This document shows, piece after piece, positions 47,319 to 57,763 of a stretch of DNA of 64,000 nt; the first letter of the stretch is position 1, and every line of letters starts with the position of its first letter. The notes below the pieces were generated by a model. The model was not told the DNA's origin, did no database searches, and was given only the letters and a program-made list of their open reading frames with translations. The position numbers and the translations under genes are program-made. The DNA is from Psychrobacter namhaensis (lineage in GTDB: Bacteria > Pseudomonadota > Gammaproteobacteria > Pseudomonadales > Moraxellaceae), in assembly GCF_016107545.1 (NCBI RefSeq), contig NZ_JABASS010000012.1, forward strand, positions 1 through 64,000. Reading direction: 5' to 3'.

Positions 47319-48392
47319 ATGGAAGATATTGAAATATACAATCTAGCTACAGATGTTATTTCTTCTATAGCTGCTGATCTGAATGAAAACTTATATTCTA
47401 AGATTAACGGTGTTTTATCAGTTTTGTGGAGAACAGATGAAAAATTTAATGCCTCAGCTCAATCAAATTCGAAAGTAGATGAGCCTCCAGTGCATACTGT
47501 AAATATGTATTACGAGTTAGCACGTCAGCTATATCGAGATATTGAGGAGTATTGCGCTTATATTGAAAGCGAATGTGACAAACCTATATTCGATACATTA
47601 TTTGGAAGCCACCATAAATATAAAGAACTAATACCTTCAAGTTTTTCGAAAGCGGAATACAAAAAAAATATGTTTATCAGTACATTAACTTGGGTATTTT
47701 TTCATGAAATAGCTCATCTTAATCAGGAACATGGACACATTCGAAGTCAAATACTTCAAAGTGACAATCATTCAATAGATGAATGTAATATTTATAAATC
47801 AGAGAACTTAGAAGGAAGAGCTGCTGCCATATATCATACGACAGAAATGGCGGCAGACTTTGAAGCGGTATATATCTGTATCAAAGAATTAGTAAGGCAT
47901 TTTAAAGGTATGGATTTAGAAGATTCTATAGGATCGTTTGCATGTGCGCTTTCTTGTGCTTTATATAAATTTCACGGTATTAAACCATTAAACATAGATT
48001 CAGCACCTAAAGGTACTCATCCTTCGGTAATTGTTAGATTAGAGCACCTTTTACCCCAGATATGGGAGTTTTTTGATATAGCAGAGGTGCAGTCTTTAGG
48101 TAAAATTAAGCTCAGTCGTTCTGAGCTAGTTTATATTTGTGAACTGCATTCGGTAACTGTAGGCTTATTCTGGTTCAGAAAGCAGCTATTATCAGAAGAA
48201 AAATTTCATGAGTTTCTTCATATAAGGACTATCGATAGAATAGGGGGTAGAGAGTATATGAAAACCATCATCAGTACGTGGGATGAAATTGAGCCAGAGA
48301 TAAATAAGAACAAACGTTTTGACGACCCTCTTGCTTTGCTCAGGTTTACTGGACAGTATAGGGAGTTAGTATTTGAAACAATAAATAGCTAA
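47319..48392 (+). CDS. Orphan HEIAH metallopeptidase-like protein
   Basis: Unrecognised protein of 357 residues with a zinc-peptidase signature: FFHEIAHLNQEHGH (H129, E130, H133), and 43 residues later EMAADFEA (E176-x3-D180), the spacing and form of a gluzincin third ligand. No signal peptide or membrane segment is apparent, so it is probably cytoplasmic. The rest shows no known domain. The gene is AT-rich (16 of 60 G+C at 47641-47700, against 26 of 60 at 42481-42540 in fadB), it has rare-looking codon use and its ribosome binding site is weak. It sits between DUF72 and sodB with no partner, which suggests acquisition. A defence or toxin role is possible but not shown. Confidence 0.6.
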   Translation: MEDIEIYNLATDVISSIAADLNENLYSKINGVLSVLWRTDEKFNASAQSNSKVDEPPVHTVNMYYELARQLYRDIEEYCAYIESECDKPIFDTLFGSHHKYKELIPSSFSKAEYKKNMFISTLTWVFFHEIAHLNQEHGHIRSQILQSDNHSIDECNIYKSENLEGRAAAIYHTTEMAADFEAVYICIKELVRHFKGMDLEDSIGSFACALSCALYKFHGIKPLNIDSAPKGTHPSVIVRLEHLLPQIWEFFDIAEVQSLGKIKLSRSELVYICELHSVTVGLFWFRKQLLSEEKFHEFLHIRTIDRIGGREYMKTIISTWDEIEPEINKNKRFDDPLALLRFTGQYRELVFETINS

Positions 48393-48422
48393 TGACTGTA
48401 ATCAATCGAGTATATTCAAACC

Positions 48423-48453
48423 AAAAAAAGGACACCTCTCGGTGTCCTTTTTT
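48423..48453. terminator. Bidirectional terminator
   Basis: AAAAAAAGGACACC and GGTGTCCTTTTTT flank a TCTC loop. It serves the metallopeptidase-like gene (plus) and sodB (minus). Confidence 0.9.
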
Positions 48454-48478
48454 AAATCAAATGCTTAAGTCTTAAAGA

Positions 48479-49108
48479 TTACTCTTCAACGCCAGCGTCT
48501 TGACCTTTATATTTTGCGTTTGCGTAGTCCCAGTTCACTAGCTTGTCTAGGAACGTGTCGACATAGTCAGGACGACGATTGCGGTAATCAACATAGTACG
48601 CATGTTCCCATACATCACACGTCAATACGGCAATTTTGTCATGAGCAAGTGGGTTATCAGCATCGCTAGTATTCATTACTGAAAGTTTACCGCCTACTTT
48701 ATCAGTCACGAGCCACGCCCAACCTGAACCGAACTGTGAGGTAGCTGCGTTTTTGAACTCTTCACGGAACTTATCATAGCTACCGAAGTCTTCTTCGATT
48801 TTGCCTTTTAGATCACCAGTAGGTTCGCCGCCGCCGTTATCTGGCGTCATGCAATTCCAGTAAAACGTGTGGTTCCACACTTGCGCTGCTTGGTTGAACA
48901 TCGTTTGCTTGCTATCATCTTTCGCAGTCGCTTTGATGATCTCTGGCAACGTTTTGTCTTCTAGACCAGAACCTGGTAGTAGATCTTTTAGTTTGTTTAC
49001 ATAAGCTGCATGATGCTTATCATGATGATACTCTAGCGTCTCGGCACTGATATGTGGCTCTAGCGCGTCTTTTGCATATGGTAGGTCTGGTAAAGTAATG
49101 TTTGACAT
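48479..49108 (-). CDS. sodB: Superoxide dismutase, iron type
   Basis: Fe/Mn-family superoxide dismutase of 209 residues, cytoplasmic. Ligand segments are LEYHHDKHHAAYVNKL (first His), the second His in QVWNHTFYWNCM, and DVWEHAYYVDYRNRRPDY holding the Asp and last His. The iron type is favoured by the overall sequence, for example the N-terminus LPDLPYAKDALEPHIS and GGGEPTGDLK; metal cannot be proven from sequence. CAAGGATAAAATAATT precedes the ATG. Confidence 0.94.
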   Translation of the reverse strand: MSNITLPDLPYAKDALEPHISAETLEYHHDKHHAAYVNKLKDLLPGSGLEDKTLPEIIKATAKDDSKQTMFNQAAQVWNHTFYWNCMTPDNGGGEPTGDLKGKIEEDFGSYDKFREEFKNAATSQFGSGWAWLVTDKVGGKLSVMNTSDADNPLAHDKIAVLTCDVWEHAYYVDYRNRRPDYVDTFLDKLVNWDYANAKYKGQDAGVEE

Positions 49109-49627
49109 AATTATTTTATCCTTGCTGTTTTTGGCCGTTACGTGATAGAAACTGAATTCTACACTGTTCTTACCCTAAAAAATAGCGGCCTAAATTGGCT
49201 GAGTTTATTGTTTGAACTGAGTGTTTTCGCTGCATACGTGTTATTGCCTAACACAGTAGCACGTATTATTATGAATCCAAAATTGACTTAACTATTATTC
49301 TTTGCCCAAAAGCCAAGTGTTTGACTTTATGCGCGTTTATTAACGTCATATTTACAAGCCATAAGATATAATTCACTGTAGCTTGCCGCCTATTATAGCA
49401 ATAGTCAGCGTTAATATCCGTTACCAAATGTTATAGACGGCACAATCTGTATAGCCACGGGATATTTTTTACTGAGTAGTCACACCTGTCTTATAGCCGT
49501 AAGCTACCAGCATTAAGCTCACGATTGGGTCGAGCAATATAACCATAGTAGTATAACCACAGCAACCGAACCAAAAGTCCAAAACAGATTGACCAAACCA
49601 TCACTACTTACCTGACGGAATGACTCT
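49109..49627. other. Divergent region between sodB and rdgB
   Basis: These 519 bases show no gene, no Fur-like palindrome near sodB and no clear RNA structure. A weak TAGAAT -10 lies about 60 bases before sodB but its -35 is poor. Confidence 0.4.
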
Positions 49628-50287
49628 ATGAGCGCCACTAATCCATCAAACTTACTATCAGCCACTCAGTCGACAACCGATCATCAGTGGGTGCTCGCCA
49701 GTAATAATAAAGGCAAACTGGCTGAGTTTCAAAGGTTGTTTGCAGAAGCGAGCTTGGATGTCACTATCGTACCGCAAGGTCAGCTCGATATCGAAGATGC
49801 GATCGAGGATGGTCTAAGCTTTGTAGAGAACGCCATTATCAAAGCACGACACGCCAGCCGTATCAGCGGATTGCCTGCCATTGCTGATGATTCAGGCTTA
49901 TGCGTTCCTGCGCTGGGTAATGCCCCAGGTATCTACTCTGCTCGCTATGCAGGCGAACACGGCAATGATAGCAAAAACAACGCCAAGCTCATCGCTAAGT
50001 TGCAGCCTATTCGTAAACAACAGCCGGATAACGCGGTGCAAGGTATGTTCGTTTGCGTATTGGCGATGGTGCGACATGCCGATGATCCGTTGCCGATTAT
50101 CGCACAAGGACTATGGCATGGTGAGATTTTAGAAGCGCCGCACGGTGATGGCGGTTTTGGTTATGATCCGTTGTTTTGGCTACCCAACTTGCAAGCGAGT
50201 GCAGCAAGCCTAAGCGCGGCTGATAAAAACCGTATCAGTCATCGTGGTCAGGCAATTAAGCAATTATTGGCACAGCTGCCTTTGTAG
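49628..50287 (+). CDS. rdgB: XTP/dITP pyrophosphatase
   Basis: House-cleaning nucleotide pyrophosphatase that hydrolyses dITP, XTP and related non-canonical purine triphosphates to the monophosphates, preventing their incorporation into DNA and RNA. Motifs are LASNNKGKLAEFQRLF (about residues 22-37), ADDSGLCVPALGNAPGIYSARYAG (in two parts, about 79-102) and GGFGYDPLFWLP (about 172-183), with SHRGQA near the C-terminus. At 219 residues it has about 20 extra N-terminal residues. It is not obviously in an operon. Confidence 0.95.
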   Translation: MSATNPSNLLSATQSTTDHQWVLASNNKGKLAEFQRLFAEASLDVTIVPQGQLDIEDAIEDGLSFVENAIIKARHASRISGLPAIADDSGLCVPALGNAPGIYSARYAGEHGNDSKNNAKLIAKLQPIRKQQPDNAVQGMFVCVLAMVRHADDPLPIIAQGLWHGEILEAPHGDGGFGYDPLFWLPNLQASAASLSAADKNRISHRGQAIKQLLAQLPL

Positions 50288-50789
50288 ATCATCCTAAAGC
50301 TTCTAGTCGATTCCATTTAGCGCTTTGACTGCTCATACGGATACAAGACAACTGAAGGAAATCGAGCGCAAATTGTCCTTAAAGTGAGATTGACGATGTA
50401 GCAGATTCAAAGCGGATGGACGATAAAGAGATAATTTTTACTTTAATAAACAGATAGATTATACTGTTCTACTTTTAAAATTTTGCTGAAAGCCGTTATT
50501 TGTCTGTATAATTCACCAAAAAGCGTTATTATGCGGACCATTTACGGTTTATGATTGATATTTGATAGCCTTTATAATATCGGCAATTTCACAGCTTTGT
50601 ACTCTTTAGTGCCAAAGGCGATTGCTTGGCACTGACTGCGAGATTGCAGGCTATCATGCATTGTCCCCTATTTATTCCAATGGCAACGCCTAGTACATGC
50701 CCCTATGTTGAGGCACGGTTGTCTATTACCATTTAACTCCAAGTACTATTAAATCAAACGTACTATTTAATCCTAAAGGTGTAATGAAC
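50288..50789. other. rdgB-tig intergenic region
   Basis: About 500 bases with no protein-like frame and no recognised RNA. It should contain the tig promoter. Confidence 0.4.
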
Positions 50790-52133
50790 ATGGCTACAGA
50801 TTTACAAGTCACAACCAACAAGCTATCTAATAAAGAAACCCAGCTAACGGTTAAAGTGCCCGTTGAAAAAATTCAAAACAAAGTTGAAGGTCGTATTCGT
50901 CAAGTGGCGAAAACTGCCAAAATTGACGGTTTCCGTAAAGGCAACGTTCCTATGTCACACATCCGCTCTCAGTACGGTGCTGGCATTCAACAAGAAGTCA
51001 TCAACGATGTGATCCGTGACACAGTTTTTGAAGCGATCAAATCTGAAGACATCCGCGCGGTTGGCATGCCTAACATTGATGATGTAAAACTTGAAGATGA
51101 TTTCTTGGTCTATCAAGCGACTGTTGAAATCTTCCCAGAAGTTGACGTGCAAGGTATCAATGAAATCGAAGTTGAGCGTCACACTGCCCAAGTGAGTGAC
51201 GAAGACGTTGACACCATGATCGAAAACCTACAAAAACAACGTGAAGAGTTCGTTGAGAAAAAAGGCATGGCGGCGAAAGACAACCAAGTGACGTTTGATT
51301 TTGAAGGTTCAATCGACGGCGAAAAATTTGAAGGCGGCTCAAGCGAGGACTTCAAACTGGTGATCGGTAGCAACCAGATGATCCCAGGTTTTGAAGCGGG
51401 TATCAAAGGCATGAAAGCTGGCGAAGAAAAAATCATCGACGTGACCTTCCCAGAAGATTACCAAGCTGAAAACTTGGCTGGTAAAGAAGCACAGTTCAAA
51501 ATCAACGTAAAATTGGTTGAAAAATCTAAGTTACCTGAAATCAATGAAGAGTTCCTAGAGCTATTCGGCGTGACCGAGGGCGGCGTTGAGAAATTAAAAG
51601 AAGACGTTCGCAAAAACATGGAACGCGAAATCAAAAACGCTGCGCGTAGCCAAGTGAAGCAAGCGACTTTTGACGCTTTACTAGAAAAGAACGAGTTTGA
51701 CGTACCAAACGCCATGCTAGAGCAAGAGATCGAGCGTCAACGCAACATGATGATGCAACGTTTCTCTCAGCAGTTCGGTGCGAACGCTGATAGCTTCGAT
51801 AAAGACATGCTGCCAAATGAGCTGTTTGAAGAGCAAGCATTACGTGCGGCCCGTCTTGGCATCATCGTTGCTCGTATCATCGATACCAAAGGCTTAGAAG
51901 TGGATCAAGAGCGCGTTGAAACCTTCATCAAAGAAGCCGCCGAAAACTACGAAGACCCAGCGGAAGTGATCGAGTACTACACCAATGACAAGCAGCAGCG
52001 CGCTAACATTGAGTCTGTAGTACTAGAAGACCAAGTGGTTGATTATCTGATCGAGCAAGGCAAAGTCACTGACAAAGAAGTCAGCTACCAAGACTTGCTA
52101 GCCGCTCAGCAACAACAGCAGCAAGCAATGTAA
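50790..52133 (+). CDS. tig: Trigger factor
   Basis: Ribosome-bound chaperone and peptidyl-prolyl isomerase that meets nascent chains. The order is the ribosome-binding domain (about residues 1-110) with the signature [12 protein letters not shown], the FKBP-type isomerase domain (about 150-240) around [15 protein letters not shown] and [15 protein letters not shown], and the C-terminal helical chaperone domain ending in a Gln-rich tail. The ATG at 50790 (MATDLQ) is preferred because AAAGGT lies nine bases upstream; ATG at 50784 is only three bases from it. Length about 447. A terminator follows. Confidence 0.97.
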   Translation: MATDLQVTTNKLSNKETQLTVKVPVEKIQNKVEGRIRQVAKTAKIDGFRKGNVPMSHIRSQYGAGIQQEVINDVIRDTVFEAIKSEDIRAVGMPNIDDVKLEDDFLVYQATVEIFPEVDVQGINEIEVERHTAQVSDEDVDTMIENLQKQREEFVEKKGMAAKDNQVTFDFEGSIDGEKFEGGSSEDFKLVIGSNQMIPGFEAGIKGMKAGEEKIIDVTFPEDYQAENLAGKEAQFKINVKLVEKSKLPEINEEFLELFGVTEGGVEKLKEDVRKNMEREIKNAARSQVKQATFDALLEKNEFDVPNAMLEQEIERQRNMMMQRFSQQFGANADSFDKDMLPNELFEEQALRAARLGIIVARIIDTKGLEVDQERVETFIKEAAENYEDPAEVIEYYTNDKQQRANIESVVLEDQVVDYLIEQGKVTDKEVSYQDLLAAQQQQQQAM

Positions 52134-52184
52134 TTGATGTGACATGCTGTCTTTTTAGACACGCATTAGTCGGTTATCAAAACT

Positions 52185-52224
52185 AAAATGCGTCCCCAAT
52201 CAAAAGACTGGGGGCGCATTTTTT
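52185..52224. terminator. Terminator after tig
   Basis: AAAATGCGTCCCC pairs with GGGGGCGCATTTTTT around a short loop (one mismatch), ending in a T-run. It sits 50 bases beyond the tig stop. Confidence 0.85.
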
Positions 52225-52346
52225 ATGGTGTTATGGCATTTCAGTGGCAGCACGATCTAGTACTAAAGTCATCAATACATATAAGGTGCTTACAAAGACA
52301 CAGCTGCCAAAGCCACACGCCTACAAGTCAAAACATAAAGAGCGCG

Positions 52347-53084
52347 TTACACCAAAGCAGGCGCTAACACCGCCCCTACGCCCAATAATACTAATCCACG
52401 CTGTAGCCACAAGTTACCACCCAAGCGTTGTTGCAACTGCTGACTGATCAGCGTACCGACTGCATATAACGCCACCATAGTCACCAGCATGCCGGCGTAA
52501 AAGCCCAGCTGACCGCTCATACCAACGTTTGCTGGCACTTCCAGCGCATGCGCCAACCCATGAAACACTGCCAAACCACCAAAACCAAATAATGACAGCT
52601 GTTGCATACTGGGTGTGCGTGCTGGTCGCGTTTGCACTGAACATGCGTCTTGTCTACTTTTAGAGCTCATTAAAATCATGGCCAATACGACCACTGATAG
52701 TAATATGGCCATTTCCACAAACCCAGTTGCAGCGGCAAATCCCGCGCCCCCCATCAAAACGCTAGCAGTGCCTAATATCGCCCCCAAGGACAGCCCTGCT
52801 GTCAGTGACACCATACCTAGACGTTGTTTTTGCAGCCCATAAAACAACATGCCCATACCTACTGCCAAAAACAGATGATCCAGCCCCGTCACTGGGTGCA
52901 TCAGCCCCGCTTGCAACGTGCCTACAAATGACAGCGCCTGCCCTGTCGTTGAGTGAATATGTCCTGAGTGCGCCTGCGCTAATGACGGTAGCATTAGTGA
53001 TGTCGTCAACACAGTTGAGCCCGTCACGATGCTACGAGCTGAGAGAGCTTGTGAAAAACGCGAACTTTTTGTATTTGCTATCAT
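52347..53084 (-). CDS. ureJ: HupE/UreJ-family nickel transporter
   Basis: Integral membrane protein of 245 residues that is expected to move nickel (or cobalt) for urease. Residues about 1-38 form a signal peptide ending LAQAHS. About six hydrophobic segments follow, with the family motifs MHPVTGLDHLFLAVGMG (about residues 66-82) and VFHGLAHALEVP (about 171-182), whose histidines and acids bind metal. ATG at 53084 (MIANTKSS) is preferred because TAAGGAAA lies upstream. It is the last gene of the urease cluster, following ureG, which supports a nickel role. Confidence 0.88.
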   Translation of the reverse strand: MIANTKSSRFSQALSARSIVTGSTVLTTSLMLPSLAQAHSGHIHSTTGQALSFVGTLQAGLMHPVTGLDHLFLAVGMGMLFYGLQKQRLGMVSLTAGLSLGAILGTASVLMGGAGFAAATGFVEMAILLSVVVLAMILMSSKSRQDACSVQTRPARTPSMQQLSLFGFGGLAVFHGLAHALEVPANVGMSGQLGFYAGMLVTMVALYAVGTLISQQLQQRLGGNLWLQRGLVLLGVGAVLAPALV

Positions 53085-53146
53085 GGGATTTTCCTTATTA
53101 TTCATATTCTAATTTTCGATGATCTTCATTGGTGAAGCGCCGCTGA

Positions 53147-53842
53147 CTAAGCGAGCATACCGTGCTCTTTGATAAACGCGATGATCTCATTGAGCCCATC
53201 TCCCGTTTTCATATTGCTAAATATAAAAGGTTTGTCGCCACGCATTTTTTTCGCATCGCGCTCCATGACGTCAAGCGAGGCGCCGACCATTGGCGCCAGA
53301 TCGGTCTTATTAATAATTAATAAATCAGATTTGGTAATACCCGGGCCACCTTTACGAGGTATCTTATCGCCTGCCGAGACATCGATGACATACAAAGTCA
53401 AATCAGACAGCTCTGGACTAAACGTCGCGGCCAAATTATCGCCACCTGACTCGATGATGATCATCTCCAAGCCCTCAAAGGTCGCTTGCAGCTCAGCGAT
53501 AGTGGTCAAGTTGATTGACGCATCTTCACGAATGGCAGTATGCGGGCAGCCGCCGGTCTCTACGCCGCGGATACGCTCAGCTGGCATGGCATTGTTGCGC
53601 GTCAAAAACTGCGAGTCTTCTTTGGTATAAATGTCGTTGGTCACGACTGCCATATTGATCGTATCACGCAGGTTTTGGCAAAGCCGTAAGGTCAAAGCCG
53701 TCTTACCACTACCGACAGGGCCACCAATACCAAGGCGCAAACACGATAGCGCAGAAGGTGCAGGCTGGTTTAAACTGTCACTACCTGCTAGTGAGTCTGA
53801 GGTAGTTTGGGTGTGTTGCGGTTTGAGCGGGGTTAGAGACAT
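53147..53842 (-). CDS. ureG: Urease accessory GTPase UreG
   Basis: SIMIBI-class GTPase that delivers nickel to the urease active site with UreE, UreF and UreD. The P-loop is [13 protein letters not shown] (about residues 37-49), the metal-binding [13 protein letters not shown] follows (about 98-110), then [13 protein letters not shown] and NKTDLAP. The ATG at 53842 ([10 protein letters not shown]) follows AAGGAG by seven bases; it gives 231 residues, some 25 more than the usual length through an N-terminal Ser/Gln-rich extension. It lies downstream of ureF with a 56-base gap. Confidence 0.95.
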   Translation of the reverse strand: MSLTPLKPQHTQTTSDSLAGSDSLNQPAPSALSCLRLGIGGPVGSGKTALTLRLCQNLRDTINMAVVTNDIYTKEDSQFLTRNNAMPAERIRGVETGGCPHTAIREDASINLTTIAELQATFEGLEMIIIESGGDNLAATFSPELSDLTLYVIDVSAGDKIPRKGGPGITKSDLLIINKTDLAPMVGASLDVMERDAKKMRGDKPFIFSNMKTGDGLNEIIAFIKEHGMLA

Positions 53843-53898
53843 GCTGGGCTCCTTAAACGGTTCATATGCGGTAAATATAAATAGGAACAACTATCAAA

Positions 53899-54702
53899 CT
53901 ATGAGCGAAATAACCGGCTGTATTGCTCCTCATGCATACTTGAGAGGATAGCCAGATTGGGTAAATTATTAGAAATATTAAGACTTTTATAGAGGTCTTG
54001 ACACAGCCGCTGACAGACTTGATCTTCACTTGCAGCGAGCGTATCGACAATCTCTTGCGCCGTGGTTAAGTCCTCAAAGGCACGCTGTACCCTATCACTC
54101 AGCGTATCGACCTGCACGCTAAGCTTACGCTGTAATTGCCATAGGATACGCTGACCTGCCATTTGTCCTAGCGGCACTGTTTTGACGGCGGCGAGCACCA
54201 TATTCTCTAATTGAGCAAATCCATAAGTACTCATTGATTGCGACATTGGCAGTTGCCAGTGCTGAGCAATATGGGCGAAAAGCGGTAAAAACCCATCTTC
54301 AGGCACCTCCGTGGGTACGCCAAGACTCAGCACTTCGTTGAGCCACGCCACCATCGCTTGTGCCAGTTGCTGAGACTCAAGTACAAACTCTTTACTCTCT
54401 AAGCTGGCATGATAATCGTGTGCCAAACTCGCAGCCAGCGCGTCATGACCTTGACTCAGCGCTTGCATGATCAGCCCCAATATGGGCAGCTCGTAGCCAA
54501 TAACGGCAAGCTCTAGGTAATCCTGCATGAATACAAGGGTACTGGCCTCATCAAAAATCACCCCTGACTCAATCGCTGCCTCCACACCTTGTGAATAGGT
54601 GTAGCTACCAATAGGTAAATTACTAGACGCCAGTATTAGCAGCCGTCCGAGCTGATCGGACTGATGTGACTTATGTAACTGAGCACTGTTATCAACCATC
54701 AT
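53899..54702 (-). CDS. ureF: Urease accessory protein UreF
   Basis: All-helical accessory protein that with UreD and UreG forms the urease activation complex. Typical parts are LLILASSNLPIGSYTYSQGVE (in two pieces, about residues 25-45) and the C-terminal ILSSMHEEQYSRLFRS tail. The 267 residues are longer than E. coli-type UreF (about 225). Its ATG overlaps the ureE stop (ATGA at 54699-54702), so translation is coupled. Confidence 0.92.
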   Translation of the reverse strand: MMVDNSAQLHKSHQSDQLGRLLILASSNLPIGSYTYSQGVEAAIESGVIFDEASTLVFMQDYLELAVIGYELPILGLIMQALSQGHDALAASLAHDYHASLESKEFVLESQQLAQAMVAWLNEVLSLGVPTEVPEDGFLPLFAHIAQHWQLPMSQSMSTYGFAQLENMVLAAVKTVPLGQMAGQRILWQLQRKLSVQVDTLSDRVQRAFEDLTTAQEIVDTLAASEDQVCQRLCQDLYKSLNISNNLPNLAILSSMHEEQYSRLFRS

Positions 54703-55331
54703 TTAAACTGGCCTGCAGGCTCATCAGGATGGCTATGTCCGTGACCGCTCTCATGGCCTTGCTCATGCTTATGACTGTGTGAGGTACTGTGCGGATGACT
54801 ATGCGCGTCGCTACTTAAATGAGAGTGAGAATGGCTATGCGAATGCCCTTGGCCTGACTGATAGGCGCCCGTCTCAGGCTCGAATGGGACTGACGTAGAC
54901 TCGGTATGTAGACCAAGATTTTCGAGCATTTGTGCCAGAACATGATCGTTTTCAAAATATAGCGCATACCCTGCATCACCCTGATCAAAACTGTGATCAA
55001 ACATGAGTGGCACATGACGATTGCCCAAGTGATACGCGCCTTTCATTAATAAAAAGTCATCATCAGCCGTTACTTTGGTTACCGCTTGCGGCTTGGCGAT
55101 GACTTGCATCAGCTCGCCTGTCGCACTGATTAGGACATCATCTCCTTTTAATACGCCTGTACGAGGCAAGTCAACACCAACGGCCTCGCCTGAGACTGTC
55201 ATGGCTCGAAAGCGAGAATGCTGACGGGTATCAAAATCTAGCAGTAGATAGTCATCGGCTTGCTGCTGTTCTGCTAATTGTGCTTTTTGAATGTCGCTAA
55301 CCGTACTTAAACGGGTGTTAAATATTTTCAT
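54699..55331 (-). CDS. ureE: Urease accessory nickel carrier UreE
   Basis: Nickel-binding metallochaperone of 210 residues. The N-terminal peptide-binding domain (about residues 1-75) carries RGTD-like LPRTGVLKGDDVLI, and the metal-binding domain (about 76-150) contains LGNRHVPLMFDHSFDQ. From about residue 162 the tail is very rich in His (repeats of HSH, with about 20 histidines), a nickel store. It lies 187 bases downstream of ureBC and overlaps ureF by 4 bases. Confidence 0.95.
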   Translation of the reverse strand: MKIFNTRLSTVSDIQKAQLAEQQQADDYLLLDFDTRQHSRFRAMTVSGEAVGVDLPRTGVLKGDDVLISATGELMQVIAKPQAVTKVTADDDFLLMKGAYHLGNRHVPLMFDHSFDQGDAGYALYFENDHVLAQMLENLGLHTESTSVPFEPETGAYQSGQGHSHSHSHSHLSSDAHSHPHSTSHSHKHEQGHESGHGHSHPDEPAGQFK

Positions 55332-55480
55332 AAATAGGCTGCTCTACTGATTGTTGCTCAAACTATTGGTCAGTAATATGGATGGTAAAGGGGCTAGAGA
55401 TAAAGGCAAAACCTCACCCAAAAAATCCCTTGTACATCGTTTTTAGCCTCGCCTTTAACATCGTTTTTAACATTGACTGT

Positions 55481-55518
55481 AGATATGAGTGTCTAAAAAA
55501 GATATAAGTGTCTAAAAA
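55481..55518. repeat. 19-base tandem duplication before the ureBC stop
   Basis: AGATATGAGTGTCTAAAAA (55481-55499) is repeated once with one substitution (55500-55518), immediately downstream of the ureBC stop on its transcript. The flanking 55434-55468 contains a further imperfect repeat of ACATCGTTTTTA. Confidence 0.85.
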
Positions 55519-57705
55519 TTAGAATAAAAAATAACGCTGTGCCATGGGGAGTACGTCAGCTGGCTCACACGTAAGCGTCTCACTATCTGCACGTACTTCA
55601 TAAGTCTCAGGATTGATGGCCATGTCAGGGCAGTAACTGTTGAAGCGCATATCGCTTTTGCGAATGTCACGAATACCGTGTACTGGCTGGATGACTTTGT
55701 TCAGCCCCAGCTGTTTATCCACTTGCTTGTTTATGGCAGCTTGCGACATAAAGGTAATGCTGGTTTGGGCAACCGATTTTGGATACGTGGCAAACATGGT
55801 GCGATAATGCACAGGCTGAGGTGTGGGAATGGAAGCGTTAATATCGCCCATCGGCACCGCAGCGATAAGCCCGCCTTTGATGATGCATTCTGGTTTCACC
55901 CCAAAAAACTTGGGCGACCATAGCACCATATCGGCCCATTTACCCACTTCGATAGAGCCAACCATATCGCTAATACCATGAGTAATCGCAGGGTTTATCG
56001 TGTATTTCGCGATATAGCGTTTGATGCGAAAATTATCATTGTTCGCGCTGTGATCGTAGTCTGTTAGCGTGATGTGCTGGTTTTGCTGCTCAAGATCAGC
56101 GGTTGCGTCTGGGGCAAGATGCCCACGTTGAACTTTCATTTTGTGCGCGGTCTGCCATGTGCGAATGACCACTTCGCCTACCCGTCCCATCGCTTGTGAG
56201 TCACTACTCATCATCGAGATCGCACCCAAATCATGCAAAATATCTTCTGCGGCAATGGTTTCTTGGCGAATACGACTCTCGGCAAAAGCCACATCTTCGG
56301 CGATAGCAGGGCTCAGGTGATGACAAACCATCAGCATGTCGAGATGCTCATCAATGGTATTGACAGTATAGGGGCGAGTGGGATTGGTCGAGGATGGCAA
56401 AACATGTGACTCGCCAATGGCCTTTAGGATATCAGGCGCGTGACCACCGCCCGCGCCTTCAGTATGAAAAGTATGAATACAGCGGTTCTTAAAGGCGGCA
56501 AGCGTGCTTTCAAGATAGCCACTTTCGTTTAGCGTGTCGGTATGAATGGCGACTTGGACGTCATACTGATCAGCGACGCTTAAACAGTTATCAATGGCTT
56601 GCGGGGTTGTACCCCAATCCTCATGGAGCTTAAGCCCGACGGCACCTGCTTCTATTTGCTCGGCAATCGGTGCAGGCACACTCACATTACCTTTGCCAAG
56701 CAGTCCGATATTCATGGCGATACTGTCCGTGGATTTTAGCATCGAACCAATGTGATAAGCCCCCGGTGTGCAAGTGGTGGCAAGCGTTCCTTGCGCAGGT
56801 CCTGTACCACCGCCAAGCATCGTGGTTACCCCTGACATAAGGGCGGTCTCACACTGTTGGGGCGCAATAAAGTGAATATGGCTATCGACGCCGCCTGCCG
56901 TTAGGATTTTCCCTTCACCAGAGATAATCTCGGTCGCACCGCCAATAGGAATGTCGATGGCAGGCTGGATATCAGGGTTACCGGCTTTGCCAATGGCGCT
57001 GATACGGCCATCTTTGATACCGATATCTGCTTTGTAGATACCGGTGTAATCCACCACCAAGGCATTGGTAATGACAGTATCGGCGACTTCTGCACCCAGC
57101 AGTTGTCCTTGACCCATGCCGTCACGGATGACTTTGCCGCCACCAAATTTGACTTCTTCGCCTTTGATTTCTGTGCTCTGGCTGATACTTTCACCACGTT
57201 GCAGCGCCTCTGTTTGGTCAGTGATCGTGTCTTTGTGACTGGTCAAATCAGCCTCAACTTGTAGCCAAAGCTCGGTATCAGCAAGACGAACCTTATCGCC
57301 TGTCGTAGGCCCAAAATGCTCAGCATAAATACGTCGACTCACCTGCTTCTGCGAGGTGGTCGCTTTTTGGTCGATGGCTTTATCTGATGCCTGCTCTGGT
57401 TTGACCGCGCCCATCACCCGCCCAGCAAAACCGTACACTTCCTGCTTGCCAGCATAAGCCACCAATTCTACTTCTCGTGACTGTCCCGGCTCAAATCGTA
57501 CTGCCGTCCCAGAGATGATATTGAGACGATAGCCACGGGCCTGCTCTCTCTCAAAACTCAAGGCATCATTGACTTCATAAAAGTGATAATGCGAGCCGAT
57601 TTGAATGGGTCGATCACCCGTGTTGGTGACACTAAGCGTCTGTACGGGTCGCCCTTGGTTTAAGATAATATCGCCATCTTGAATCTGGTATTCGCCTGCT
57701 TGCAT
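55519..57705 (-). CDS. ureBC: Urease, fused beta and alpha subunits
   Basis: One continuous 728-residue frame. Residues 1-103 are the UreB beta subunit ([49 protein letters not shown]), then a Gln/Ala-rich linker (104-122), then UreC alpha subunit from [20 protein letters not shown]. UreC carries [10 protein letters not shown] nickel ligands, the carbamylated lysine in [38 protein letters not shown] and the HHLSP segment. Residues about 158-185 also form an insertion not usual in UreC. AAGGCGG precedes the ATG. Beta-alpha fusions are uncommon; the linker argues for a real fusion rather than a missing stop. Confidence 0.93.
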   Translation of the reverse strand: MQAGEYQIQDGDIILNQGRPVQTLSVTNTGDRPIQIGSHYHFYEVNDALSFEREQARGYRLNIISGTAVRFEPGQSREVELVAYAGKQEVYGFAGRVMGAVKPEQASDKAIDQKATTSQKQVSRRIYAEHFGPTTGDKVRLADTELWLQVEADLTSHKDTITDQTEALQRGESISQSTEIKGEEVKFGGGKVIRDGMGQGQLLGAEVADTVITNALVVDYTGIYKADIGIKDGRISAIGKAGNPDIQPAIDIPIGGATEIISGEGKILTAGGVDSHIHFIAPQQCETALMSGVTTMLGGGTGPAQGTLATTCTPGAYHIGSMLKSTDSIAMNIGLLGKGNVSVPAPIAEQIEAGAVGLKLHEDWGTTPQAIDNCLSVADQYDVQVAIHTDTLNESGYLESTLAAFKNRCIHTFHTEGAGGGHAPDILKAIGESHVLPSSTNPTRPYTVNTIDEHLDMLMVCHHLSPAIAEDVAFAESRIRQETIAAEDILHDLGAISMMSSDSQAMGRVGEVVIRTWQTAHKMKVQRGHLAPDATADLEQQNQHITLTDYDHSANNDNFRIKRYIAKYTINPAITHGISDMVGSIEVGKWADMVLWSPKFFGVKPECIIKGGLIAAVPMGDINASIPTPQPVHYRTMFATYPKSVAQTSITFMSQAAINKQVDKQLGLNKVIQPVHGIRDIRKSDMRFNSYCPDMAINPETYEVRADSETLTCEPADVLPMAQRYFLF

Positions 57706-57763
57706 GAGAGCCGCCTTATTTTGGAATGATCATTTCGGTGATAGATTTCAGTGATAAGCAGTG

